Assembly: GCF_019399895.1 (NCBI RefSeq)
Contig: NC_091864.1
Coordinates: 12,440,001 to 12,504,000, forward strand
Direction: 5' to 3'
Origin: Cardiocondyla obscurior
Taxonomy: Eukaryota; Arthropoda; Insecta; Hymenoptera; Formicidae
Length of the DNA: 64,000 nt
The notes beneath the pieces were generated by a model that was not told the origin of the DNA, did no database searches, and saw nothing but the letters and a program-made list of their open reading frames with translations. Below are positions 38,401 through 50,200 of the stretch, one piece after another. Position 1 is the first letter of the stretch. Each line of letters begins with the position of its first letter. The position numbers and the translations under genes are program-made.

Positions 38401-39986
38401 GTGGGATCGAAAGTGGAACTTTTATTAACGCTGACGAAAATTTTTTTTGTAATGTTTTTTGCTTTCGCAAAACTTCTTCCTACAATTTTTTTATCTTATT
38501 ATTAAGAATGACTTGAAGTTAAGTATTTTTTTTTTTTTTACCACGCGCGTAAAGATAATATCGTAGAAGATATCTCCGGGTTTTTAGAATGAAAAATATA
38601 TGTATAGAATGTACAGATTATCTCGCGCTTACGAGAAACCAGTTTCACTTCAAGTTTTATCTGGCTCATGTCTCTTCAGATAAGTCAATGAAGTATGTTT
38701 ATTTTTACTCCTCGTTGTCAATTCCAAAACTGTGACCTCACTTTTAGCTGCAATGTAATTTCGGACCCTTTGGTCAAAACGATTAACTCCGCATTTTAAA
38801 TGTTTTATTTTTTTTTAATTATTTATTAATTTATTAATTTAATTTAATATTATACTGCTTGATTGCTTAAAATTTTATGCTTGAAATAAAAATCTTGCTT
38901 TGAGGAGTTAATCGATTTGAACAGGCATCATATTCAACGATTGTAATTATTTACAGCAAACAAGTTATTTATTTTGAGCTACTCTAGTTCGCTAAGTTCA
39001 ATTGAAACTTTAATACGAACACGGAAACAGTGCTAGTTCAGCTAGAAAATGACCAGGCCGAAGCTTAAAGTCGCTCAAGACGTAAGATGCATGATCGTAA
39101 CGACGAGTTGTTCATCCCGAGCCTTTTTAAAGCTGCAGAAGCTCCATCAAAATTTCAACGCGAATACGGAAATGACGCGTTCAGCTAGAAAACGACTAGA
39201 CCGGAACTGAAAGTAGCTAATGACGCAGTGTGGTATATAATTGCATAGTCGGCTGGCCAGCCCTCGGCATGCATGCGCTGCACCTCGTGCGAGGTGAAGT
39301 TTCAACATTCATCACGTTTTGCAACCTGCGTCACGTTTTGCGGCCGGTGCAAGCTCGCTTGGTCGTCCCAAAGGTAACCTGCTAAACGCGGATTAATTCT
39401 TCCGTCGCGAATTTTGCGGGAAACGAGAATAACGTCGCGTAACGGACAAGCAATCTAATAAAAAAAAAGAGAAAGAAAAAAAAAGAAAAAAAAAACAAAA
39501 AAAGAGAGAAAGAGAGAGAGAGAGAGAAAAGAGAGAAAAAAAGTATGTTCGCGAGAGCATTGCGTAAAGCAATCGCAATAGAAGGGGATAAGAACGGGGG
39601 CGGAAAAACCCGTAGAATCACGCTCACGGAAACGGAGCGCGTCTTCGGAGAGCGTGTCTGCCGGCTTTTCCCTAACGGACATTCCGCCGCGGAAAAGTTT
39701 CGGCCGCCATGCTCGGACCTCGCGATCGGTGTCGCAACGTTTAGGCGCGATTTCATTTACCTCGGACCGACCATATTGCTGAAAAGTTGGCCAATCGGTC
39801 CCGACCGAGCGGCCACTTGTTCGTACGAGCGAGATTTTCGACACGACACTTGCGGCGCTCGCCGGGAAAGAAGCGCAACGGAATGTTTGATGAGTAAGTA
39901 GGTGTATCAAAGGGAAAAACCCAATCAACATACCTGGCAGGATCAACGTTCGGCATGTCCCCGTAGTTCATCTTGTCGTAGTTCAT
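25821..39986 (-). CDS. MID1-interacting protein 1 / Spot14 (THRSP) family lipogenic regulator
   Basis: The family (MID1IP1 and THRSP in vertebrates) binds acetyl-CoA carboxylase, promotes its polymerisation and so stimulates fatty-acid synthesis in the cytosol. Two coding exons are proposed: 39934-39986 and 25821-26484, joined across a 13.4-kb intron in matching phase (AG + G), giving 238 residues. The large exon has the family hallmarks: FSNASILNSMEKFVRTVSEM followed by TILVPSRLLDL near the N-terminus, LYRLYNIINQMKIELLW in the middle, and VDLASIAAENFKRHLRGLHS with LTLRYQADVG at the C-terminus. Between lies a low-complexity His/Ser/Gln/Asp-rich linker (MQSVQSVQSASS, SDSDSENG) longer than in vertebrate members. 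The 5' exon is inferred only from its donor and phase. Confidence 0.85.
33814..33861. repeat. 24-bp unit repeated twice
   Basis: ATATTCGACGTAATATTCAG+CGTG is followed immediately by ATATTCGACATAATATTCAG+TGTA, four differences in 24. Confidence 0.7.
39005..39224. repeat. diverged tandem duplication, period about 143 bp
   Basis: Sequence 39005-39084 recurs at 39150-39224: AATACGAACACGGAAAC / AACGCGAATACGGAAAT, TTCAGCTAGAAAATGACCAG / TTCAGCTAGAAAACGACTAG, then CTTAAAGTCGCTCAAGACG / CTGAAAGTAGCTAATGACG. Roughly 75 to 80 percent of positions agree. It lies in the long first intron of the Spot14-like gene, under 1 kb from the proposed first exon. Confidence 0.6.
39460..39545. repeat. long purine (A/G) tract
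   Basis: About 85 bases almost entirely A and G, with (GA)n in the middle and a single C. It lies inside the Spot14-like intron just past the first exon's donor and produces spurious Phe/Leu/Ser-rich frames on the minus strand. Confidence 0.8.
39934..39986 (-). CDS. proposed 5' coding exon of the Spot14/MID1IP1-like gene
   Basis: A minus-strand ATG at 39986 starts MNYDKMNYGDMPNVDPA and runs into a consensus donor (CCAG|gtatgt) at 39934. Splicing to 26484 restores one frame (DPA-R-SLRR). The exon contains a small internal duplication (MNYDK then MNYGD), and a second in-frame ATG at 39971 could serve instead. Support is splice strength, phase and the adjacent GC-rich flank; a cDNA would be decisive. 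Confidence 0.55.
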
Positions 39987-40022
39987 CTTGTCGTCGTAGT
40001 GGAACGCGCACCTTGCTGTCAC

Positions 40023-40800
40023 CCAGTGAGAGGGAAGCCGAGAGATGATCGACGAGAGAGCCGGGGATAAAAGTGAAGAAACGGTCGAAAACTGGCTTGC
40101 GCTGTCACGCGAGGAAAAGTTCTTCTTTTTCGCTGCTGCTTCTTCTTTCTAAGACAAGGTGACGATCGCGATCGTCGTCTCAATCAACACCACACAGAGC
40201 TGGACTCGCGACAAGGCACGCTTATACGAAGCATCGCCGATCGGAACTGGCAACAACTGCAGCGGCAGCAGCACATACCTCTTGCCCCTCCCACTAACGA
40301 GTCGCTCTGTCTCTCTCTCTCTCTCTCTCTCTTTCTATCCTTCTTCTTCTTTTTCTCTCTCTTTTCCGTCGCACGCGCACCAGGTCCGACGAACTCCGGC
40401 GTGGTCCAGGTCTTATCGCCGGCTACTCACGCTAATTAGATGGACTGATACGCGAGACTCACGCCGCTCCGGCTCGCCGCGACTCCCAGACGGGTCAGAT
40501 CAGATCACGCAGCCGGACGATGACAACCGCACACCGCGCCGCACCGCGCCGCCACTGCGGGCAGCTGGCTGTTCTTTCCCCACCCCCCTCCCCCCGCTCC
40601 ACCACGGCTCCGTGTCGGACCACAATTCGCGCGTGTGATTGGCTGACGCGGACCACGCGAGCTCCCTCGCTTCCCCCCAACCGACATCGACGTCTTCTTC
40701 TCCCCTTTTCCTCGTAGCAGCTCGATTCACGCTGTATTATTATCATCGGCGTCGGCTTCGCGCGCTGGACCGGTGAGAATACTGTAATTGATATTAATAT
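40023..40800 (-). promoter_or_regulatory. GC-rich promoter-like region of the Spot14-like gene
   Basis: Immediately upstream (minus sense) of the proposed first exon, this stretch is markedly richer in G+C and CpG than its surroundings, especially 40430-40720, and includes the GAGA tract. Several overlapping frames on both strands arise from composition alone. I could not place a start site and did not identify a convincing TATA box. Confidence 0.4.
40311..40332. repeat. (CT)n microsatellite, GAGA on the minus strand
   Basis: Eleven CT units within the GC-rich flank of the Spot14-like first exon. Read on the minus strand it is a GAGA tract, a common promoter-proximal motif in insects. Confidence 0.8.
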
Positions 40801-42078
40801 TGTCCGACCGCCGTCGACGATTGACGGGGGAAACGGAGGAATAATCGTCGTCGCGCATGTACTCGCAATTAAGCCGCCCGCGTCGGCGATTCATGCACTG
40901 CAAGTGACGGTGAAATATTTTGTTCTTTTTTTTTTTTTTTTTTTTGCACTATGTTTTCTTTTTTTTTTTTTTAGGGGGAGGAAAGGGAATATTTTTGTAC
41001 GTAGTAAAAGGCACTTGCAAGATTTCCGTTACGTTGATTTTTGCCTCTCTCGGGCTTTCAATTTCTCCACCGACCCAAAAACAAACTGCTAATAAATCAG
41101 TATTTAATATTCAAACGCAGTATCCGAGAACCAAATTCCACGTCCGCGGCCATTTGGTACTCGACCCGTTGCGTATATCTATTCGCAGTTAAAGTTCACT
41201 CGCCGTAGGTTTCCCAATCTTGCGATCCGGAGCAGCAAACCGGAATTTCTTGTCAAGAAATTTTAACGTCGCATTGAGATATTGAAATAAAAACATCTCG
41301 TCCTTATACGATTTTCGTACGTGAAGTAAAAATTTATCGTGCACTCTCAATTTCAGTGCGATATTTTCGCCGAAAGCGAATCATATCATATTTTATCATA
41401 TTTTTTCCAGATGCTGACGCTGTCTCGGATATTTCAGCATTCTTTTGGCAATTTCCGCCGCCGGCCGCTGTAAATATAGCGCGGCTCGTGCTTCGTGGAT
41501 GCTACACGACGTGGAGATTCCGTTGCGAAGCTTCCACATACAATATTTCAGCGATATTGCATCAACGTTGCAACGTTCTCGCAATCCATACCTAGAATAT
41601 TCCAACTACATGCTGGAATATTCTGCGCCGAGAGCCGCACGTGAAACGTATTGTACACGCACCGGAGCCGCTCTTATACAATCGATCGTAGGCGATGCTT
41701 TATAATTAGCAATAGTAATTTTAGAGACGAATCCGACGTTGATCGATTCGTCGATACGACCCAGGTAACGTATCTTATCAAACCCTTTCTTCAACAGACA
41801 TCTCGACCTATCTCTTTCTCGCCTCCGTCTCTCAGGACGACGAAGTTTCCAAATCAAATTTTACTCTTTGATATCGAGCTTAATTTCTTTCTTTTTTTTT
41901 TTTCTTTTTTCTTTCTCTTTAGTACTCGAACGACACGTGATCACACGAGATTCACGGGAACAGATTAGCGAGGAGAAGTGCTGGCTGGGTCAGTTTAGCA
42001 AACAGGAGGAACAAAGTTGGTTGCACAACAAAAACATTAAATGAACTGTAAAGACTGCTGGTGCGATCGATGCGTCCA

Positions 42079-42120
42079 CACGTGCAATTATGGCTGCACG
42101 TGCACGTGTAATTATGGCTG
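42079..42120. repeat. duplicated CACGTG-AATTATGGCTG module
   Basis: An 18-bp unit CACGTGcAATTATGGCTG at 42079-42096 is repeated at 42103-42120 with one change. A third CACGTG (42097-42102) sits between them, giving three E-boxes in 30 bp. It is about 2.1 kb upstream of the proposed start of the Spot14-like gene. Confidence 0.7.
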
Positions 42121-44697
42121 CAAGAGCGTGAACGCTAACTTTAATCACCGGGGACTGTCGTGACTTTGATATTTCCACGCTGGAAACTTTTGACTTTAAT
42201 TAATCTTCGAAATGCGCATTTAAAAGTTATTTCACTTATCAGTATCATTTTACGAAGTTACATTCGCGAGCATAGCTTGTATTACGAAATCCGAAACTAA
42301 GAAAGATTCTTTTGAATTAATGCAGTTATTAAATTAATATATGCGATAACTGGCATTTATTGCGTAGGTATTTATTTAAAGTTTTAGACGACTGCGTGGC
42401 TTACGTTAATCGAAATGACAAATCCTGATAAATTATCTCATCGGAAATGCATATACATTTTTTTTTCTTTTCTTCTTCTTCTTCTTTAATATCGCGATAG
42501 CTGCTGTAATATAATCACTTTTTTATATTGTTAAATTTAACCAGTTCCAAATAAATAATTAATGACATAGTGTGAAGACTTTTGAAATATGAATATAAAA
42601 GTACAAATAAAATATACATAAAAAGAAAAAAAAAAAACAAGAAGTTTAGTACAAAAAATTATCGTAATAAATTTTTCATTTGACAGTAAATTATTAATTT
42701 TTTTTTCTTTTTCTAATTAACACGCATTAATAATTTTTTTATTTTATATTGGAAACGATAAAATTAATCACGTTGAAAATTAAGTTCTTCTCATTTTTAA
42801 TTCTGTCTGAATTGTGATTTCATGTTCCATTCCTTTGCATAATCAAAGTGACGGAAGTTCGGACGGTTTTGACGGATCTTTGTTTGTATCGTTCTCGTCG
42901 TCAACATAGCCGAATCCTTTTAATTGATAATGAAGCGCAGTTGGCTCTTTTTTTTTCTTTATTTCGACGACGCAACAAAATCGCAATCGCCATCTCCTTC
43001 CGTCGCCTTTTTATCACATGGCCTCCTTATATCTTTGTCTCACGTGGAAACAGAATGATCATTTATATTCCACTTCGGAAGATCATGATCTTCGCGTTAA
43101 AAGATCGCTGAACATCATCCTCCATTCGCCTCGTTGGTGAACTTTTTTCTTTGTGACGGCTGGAATTTTCCGTATCGAACGTTTCCACGATATTGGTAAG
43201 CTAATCGATGAGCTGATCAATTGATTCGATGACGCGAAAAACGTGTATCGAATATATAGCTATTAATTAATAAGTGCTTGAAATTTAAATTAGATTTTTC
43301 TTCGATGTTCTTATACAGTTTTCTCTCGCTTTATTTCTTTTTTTATAATTTATTTTTTTACAAAATTGTGGTATATTAATTGGACAATTTAACCGGTAAT
43401 ATAAAACTAAGCTCTTTATTGTTTTTTTTCTTTTGACGCAAGAGGAACTGTAATGCATGTTTATTATCGCAAAAAGAACGACAAAGCTATACGAGACAAT
43501 AAGTTGCCGGGCGCATTTAAAAATCCATTTGCTTACTTATCTATAATGGTCTTGTGTAAACCGCAAAAAGACCCAAGGCATCATGATTATTTAATTGTAT
43601 TGCTTGTTAATGCTCAATAATTGACGTTGGTGCTAAGATAAAATGCCACTCTGTTCAATTCTTGGAGTGTAATTTCACTCGGAAGGGTGATGTTACATTC
43701 CAAAGTCGTATGTGATATCTTACTCCAAAAGGGAGAGGTTTCCTAAGTAAAATTTCATTCTGAAAACTATTTAGAATGTAAAAATATCTCTTGCAAATAT
43801 CTGTGATATACATTCTCATCATACAAACATACACAATTGTTTCGGATTGAACTTTAATTGCGTTTTACATTGTATATATATATATTTTTTTTTTAGTAAC
43901 TTTTTCTTATTCCTTTTCCACAAGTTTCTAGCTGCGCATCTATTTCTGCTACATATATTAAGATAATGTGACATAATACGACCAAAAATATCGGCTATCT
44001 GTCTTTGGAACACGTTATTCGTATGCGTAGGTGCATCCGTTTGGCATTCATTATAAGTGTATCACGTGTGCAACGCGTGCAGCAATTTACAATAACGCGA
44101 TAAGTGGCGAAAAAACGTTGATTTTAGTACATCGCCTTCCAGTAAACAATACAATCGTTAATTCTACGAATAATATATAAAAAGATAATTATTACTTTAT
44201 CGATAACTCCATTATCTCTCGATCAAAGTCTCTGATTGATATAACAGTTTACAGTTTACTGCTTTTCAACAGTTTTTTTTTCTTATTAAATATATAAATA
44301 ATTCTTTACCATTTTGTTCTCAAAGTTACTCTCAAAACTATTTCATTTTTCCCAATTAATTTTTTCTTAGCAAAGAAATATATCTTAACTTTTTTTTTCT
44401 TAATTTTTGTCCATTGTGATCATCTAACTTTTCTTCATAAAAGTTTTTATTTTTATACTTATAATATTGTTATAGAATTATATGTATAGAAAACAAGGAA
44501 TAATACAAAATTGGATTGTGACAAAAAGATTAGGAAAAATAAAAAGTAAAAACCAACTTTTGTGAGAAAGAAAACATTCGTGAATAATTACAATGGCATA
44601 TAATGACGACTTATATTTTATACATATACAAAAATGCAAATTTAAGCGAATTTATTGGACAATAGATATCTTTGCAGGAAGCAAATAAATGTATGTA

Positions 44698-44745
44698 TAA
44701 TAATAATATTTAATAATAATAATAATAATGATAGTAATAATAATG
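44698..44745. repeat. (TAA)n microsatellite
   Basis: An imperfect TAA/AAT run about 600 bp 3' of the Tret1-like stop. Confidence 0.8.
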
Positions 44746-45346
44746 CTAACTTAAAAAGTAATATGAAACTTTATACAAATTTATGTTCCAAAGAGAATCA
44801 GTCTTAAAATATGATATAACATAACAAAAATCGCCGTAATATCATTAAAATGCTCATTTTACCCTCGAAGGGTAGGACTAGCTGTGTGTCAGTTAAAAAT
44901 TTTTTCTTACAATAAGCTCGTAGAACAGTAATGTTTTGTGATGTAAATATTAAAAATATTGAAGCATTTTAAGCTAAACTGCAATTTTGTCACATTTCTA
45001 AAGAATGTTTCCTTTAGCACGTATTAGCGTTTAATATAATTTTAGAATAAATAGAAATTATAATAAATTTCTTTTGTTCTTAATTTCTAATCAATAAATC
45101 TTCAATGTAAGAGTTAAAAGATAGCATTACAACGCAAGAAAATATTGCACAAGATTACGATTATTCTTAAATATAAAATACATGTACGTAAATATAACAA
45201 CATAAGCTCGACATAACAAACTTAATTTATAAACAGTGTTCATTTATGTACTGTTACATATTATATGTACAATTACAAAATGTACTTAAATATGTACAAA
45301 TTCTGTCTTTTGTCAAAAGTCTCTTATTAATCTGACTGAACTTTGG

Positions 45347-47256
45347 TCAACGATTCAGTTCTCTTTGCACTTGGTCTAGAGTCTTGCCTTTGGTCTCCGG
45401 AACTAAGAAATAAACAAATGCAATGCCGACGCAGCAGAATAAAGAGAATAACCAGAAGGTGCCATAGGACTCAATAGCAACGGTCAATTTGGGGTAGAAT
45501 GTGGTGACTATGAAGGCTACCAGCCAGTTGAATAGACAAGCGCTGCTACCGGCGACTCCCTTCACCTCCGGCGCAAAGATCTCGGGCATCATCATCCATG
45601 GAATAGGTCCAAAACCAAATGAAAACATTATGAGAAAGACACAAAGTGGAATAAGTGCAAACCATGGGATATCAGCGAAGGCAGAGGTGTATTCATTGCA
45701 GTAAAAGTAAACCCCGAGAATCAGAGTCGTTAGGAACATCACTACGATCGACGCCAGTAGTAGAATTTTTCTACCCAGCTTATCGACGACAAGAGTGCTA
45801 AAAAAGACTGATATTACTTGCACCGCTCCCACGATGATAGTCGCCTTACTCGAAGGAATGCTAGACTTGGCATCTTCGAAGATCTTAGAAGAGTAAAAGA
45901 TGATGGCGTTTACGCCGCTCATTTGTTGAAAAAGCATCAATCCGAAAGCGATTACAAAGCCTTTCTTGGCAGCCCGGGATTTAACCGAGACTGCAAACGA
46001 CGCGCCACTCCGCTGGGTTTGTTCGAGTGCCTCGCGATGTATTTGCAGCTCACCTTCAATGTTATACTGACTACCGCGAAGTCTGATCATGCTTTTCTTC
46101 GCATCTTCCTCATTATTTTTCTTCAAGTAGTACACTGGAGTCTCCGGCATGAAGAAGAATACTCCAAAAAAGATCAACGGCATGATTGCAGAGATGATTG
46201 ACAAAGTTTTCATGTTATCGATGACGTCCCCGAAGATGTATGAGGCCAGGATGCCTATGGTGAGCATCAGTTGGAAGAAGGAACCAAGTGTTCCACGAAT
46301 CTCACTCTCGGCTATCTCCGATGTGTACAGTGGAGCAGCCACGCAAAATGCGCCAGCGCTGAAACCGGTAATGAATCTACCAAAATAGAACATTAGCGCT
46401 GAGTCTGCAAAAATTATAAGTAACCAGCCAAGGGTGAAAGGTATCACCATGAGCAACATGGTAACTTTTCTCCCAATTAAATCTGCTAGTATACCAATAG
46501 GGATACATATTATGCCTGCTCCAAGAGTGGCAAGTGATGATATCAAGGCAAATTCTTCTTCCTCGATTAGTACGCCATAATCGCGTATTATAAATATTCC
46601 ATCTTTACCAGCAGGTGATGACCATCCAAGCACCATACCAGCTGCAAGAGCACCAAGTGTTGCAGCTAAACCCGCCAAGTATTGTGGTAACCTTTTGGCT
46701 TGACCAAATTGGCCATTATTAGAGACCAAGGTCTGTTGTGAGATAGCAATCTTCTCAGGCATGGCTGAACCACTTGCTGACAGAAGTGGCGTGTTCTCGT
46801 CGGTCTGTAAAAGAAACATTAGTTACAATCTGAATTATAATACTGAATTCTAACTTTTAATAAAATTTTTAATTTTAATAAAATCTATCCCTCATTAAAT
46901 ATACTATAATTTTAACAATTTAGCTGTGTATACAAAACTGTGACAATATGAGACTGATTTTTTAAAATAAACTATGTAATTAATTTACAATTCTGTAGTT
47001 AATACATTTTTCCATTTTCTCTCATACAATAAATTTATTACCATTTCTTAAAAAGTAAAATTATAGTACAAATTAACGAAGGTGAAAATAAGTCTAAAAA
47101 ATTGTCTCCATCATCGTCATGTCATAATATTATTTCCACAGAAATGTTCACAAAAGAGACAAAGCAAAGTGAAAGGAATAAGTTGAAGGACAGAAGATTA
47201 CGTACTGCTGAGCATGTTGCTGCCGCATTTTCGGCATCCCACGCAAAATTCGTCAT
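45347..47256 (-). CDS. Tret1-like: facilitated trehalose/sugar transporter, Tret1-like (MFS, SLC2 type)
   Basis: This is a twelve-helix plasma-membrane sugar carrier. Two coding exons fit: 47206-47256 (MTNFAWDAENAAATCSA) and 45347-46804, phase 0 with a 401-bp intron, giving 502 residues. Sugar-porter signatures are clear: DLIGRK between TM2 and TM3, GRFITGFSAG in TM4, PLYTSEIAESEIRG, MPETPVYYL before the central loop, FQQMSGVNAIIFYSS in TM7, DKLGRK between TM8 and TM9, GFGPIPWMMMPEIF in TM10 and VPETKGKTLDQV after TM12. An acidic dileucine-like TDENTPLL at the start of the second exon could act in trafficking (inference). Insects have many Tret1 paralogues, so trehalose is the family default and the true substrate may be glucose or another sugar. 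Confidence 0.93.
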
Positions 47257-50200
47257 TTTGAAATCTTTTTCAACTAATAAGTAACAAAGAAATGCAACGA
47301 TTTTACATGTGTGATATTAGGACTTGAAATCTTGGGTGACAATAATGATAAACAGACACAGGCGAAGTCCTACAGTCCTACACATTATCTCCGAGGCGTA
47401 GATTAACAATAAACAACTCGTTACGCTCTTTTTATTTATTTTAATTTTTGTACTTTGATCTCACAAGATATTTTTTTTTATCACCCAAAAACACATGTCT
47501 CACTGCAGTAACGGAAAGTATCAAAGATAAAACCGCAAATCCCATAGATCATTATCAAACGACCAAATTGTCGACATAGCGATTAGAATAGCACTTGACA
47601 TCTACCGGCGGATATAAAAATTAATTACGTATCTCGAAAATGTCGGAAACACCGACTGGCATTCCTTCGCCGGTGGTCGAGCGCAGTTAGCGTTATTGCA
47701 AAGTAACAACAGTTCAACTTTAATTGAGAGGTATGTAGTACTGAAAAATAGGAGGGTTTGACTTGGCGTTGAGTCGACTTCCATCGCTATCCTCAATTGA
47801 CGGTAACGATCGACATCTTTTATTTTATCTCATTTTATCGGTAGCTTTGACTTGCCGTTGACTTGCTGTCGCGACGGTGGCGGTGGCGGCGCGTAGCAAA
47901 TTTTTATGGAACTATAAGCTTTTTCTTTCTTTCTTTTACGAGACTTTAACATTTTTTTTAGTTTGACTCACTACAGAAATCCACCAGTTACAGACTCGTG
48001 GTAGTAATTAAAATTTGTGCGACTTCGTGTTAAATAGGGAATCGCTTAAAATAATTGTTCGTCGAAAAATTCGTACAAATTTTTATTCACTAGAAGTTCG
48101 TATGCTCGCATTTCCGTTTTGTCTTTGCAATTAATTGTTAGGTAACAGCTTCGAAAGAAAAACCAGCATCGATTATTAAATGATATCACATATAAAGTTA
48201 TGCAATGTTAAACTGAAGGATAAAAAAATATACGGAAAAAGATCATAAAAAATAATGAACCGCAATTGCGAGACGCATAATGGAGAAAAAAAAAAAAAAA
48301 GAATAGTGTAGATAAAAATTTAAACGTCAGATAACAGATATTTTAAAACGTGCAAAGTTATGATATATTGGGAATTTCAATGTTCAAAGTCCTTTTTCTT
48401 TATATTTGTGTAAAATCGATGTCTAATAAATAATGACGTACGTGCACAACAATGCGGAAAGTCAATCTCATTTTTTTTTTTTTCTTGATAAAATTCCAAT
48501 TGTTTTATTAAATCGTTATTATTGTGTTGTGTTATTTCTATTAGTGATATTATCGTAGAGTCCGTTGGAGATTAAACGAAATATATATGATAAAAATGTC
48601 GGGAAACTCATTCAATTGCGCGGAAGCTGCCGCGGAAAAAAGAAAAGCTTCTACCTGTGAACACGGAACAGTTCAAATACTAGTGAACGATAATGGGACA
48701 AGATATAGCATAGTATAATTCCGCTTCGGCACTTTGATAACAACGCAGATTACGTAAGCCACGTGTGATGTAAAAAGAAAAACATGACGCTTTTTGCAGG
48801 TCAATTAATTGCACGATATTCGTTTTTCTCGTTAATTTTGCTGGGAATTCGACAGAATGCCTCTCGTTTAAAAGCCACGTGGGAATGAAATTTGAATTAA
48901 TTATTTCATTATTATTAATTTAATTAAACATTAATCTAATATACAAAAGTACAAAATAAAATAATTTTAAATTAAATTAATTATATCATTATTATTATAT
49001 TATTATTAATTCGAATTGAAAGCTCGACGTTTCCCGACGTTATCAATGGAGATATTTATTTTCGATCCACTACAATGCGATGCGTTAAAAACATGAAAAT
49101 TGATCGTGACTCTGCCACGGGACAGTTCATTTTTCGACGCGCGTGTCATTACGCGTTATCTGGGATCGTGAACCTTCACCTTTCGCACAAAGGAACGCGA
49201 TCAATCTTCATTAAATCCCGAGTAACGTCTCCCTTGTCGCTGGAGGCTCGCTCGCGGTTTCCCATGCCGTTTAATAGCTCGGTATTATTGGATAATATCA
49301 AATTAATACTTCCACGCGTGTGATACGCCGCGCCCGAAGTGGACGATGCCCTACTTGGGATTATTCGCGCTGATTTACTGCGCGTTATTTAATTTAAAAC
49401 AAATAGAACATTCGTCTAGTCACGATTCTCTAGGCCCAGATTGTTTCATTGCGATAACGACGCCGCGTCAATATTTTCTTACGACACACGTTTCTTAAAT
49501 TATCATAAGTTATCGGAGAAATCGATGATACGATATCCGCTCCACATATTCATTATTTAACGACCGTGATTGTATAAATATTATCTTTTTTTTTTCCCTT
49601 TCTCTCTCTTTTTATTTGGTCAAGAACGCCGTTCTGCGCGTCTCAATCTATCCCATACGAATTTTTAGTAGAAATAATTCCTGATTTTTCCGACAAGTAT
49701 TGTATTACGTTTTGAAAGAAGCGGTAGCGATGAATGCAGAAGCGCGGCCTTTTTTTCCTTTTTTTTATATTTATTTTTTTTTTTTTGAACGAAGCCAATA
49801 CAAATTATTGCAACATTATAAACGTCAGTGTAAATATTAACACATCGATTTATTGCGTAACATTTATCGTGCGAGCGATACTCGCGCGATACAACGTCGA
49901 GTGCCAAGGGTTAAGTTTTAAGTTGCGGGATTAAACGCAATCCCGCGAAGCTTTAGCGAATTTTATTACCGCGATTGACGGCGGTATTTGCTTAATCGAC
50001 ACGCGACAGAATGATATAGATTTGAGAGAAAAAAAAAAAGAATCGTTCTTCCGCGTTTACGTTGCACTTAAAGAATAAAAAGTGAATTTTACGACACAAT
50101 TATTGCGCTTATATTCAAAACAATGTTGTATTCGAGTTGATAAGGCGTACGCTTACGAGCGTCCGCTTACGAGGAAGGAGGATGCGAATAATTGAACCTT

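Larger units (their letters stand above)
26485..39933 (-). other. 13.4-kb intron of the Spot14-like gene
   Basis: Mostly AT-rich sequence with A/T runs. A moderately GC-rich island lies at about 28860-31150 with overlapping frames on both strands, including a 150-codon frame at 30342-30794. The intron assignment depends on the proposed first exon; if that is wrong, this is intergenic. Confidence 0.5.
40801..45346. other. intergenic between Spot14-like promoter and Tret1 3' end
   Basis: Contains poly-T tracts, the duplicated CACGTG module at 42079-42120 and the TAA microsatellite near 44.7 kb. No gene recognised. Confidence 0.5.

Noticed and set aside
39455..39946. 163-codon minus-strand frame
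   Set aside because: Its second half is a Phe/Leu/Ser run from the A/G-rich tract, and its start lies in the intron after the proposed first exon's donor.
40495..40746. Gly/Arg-rich minus-strand frames
   Set aside because: They are in the GC-rich promoter-like region with three frames open simultaneously.
45501..46388. Plus-strand frames within the Tret1-like gene
   Set aside because: They are antisense to a clear transporter coding sequence.
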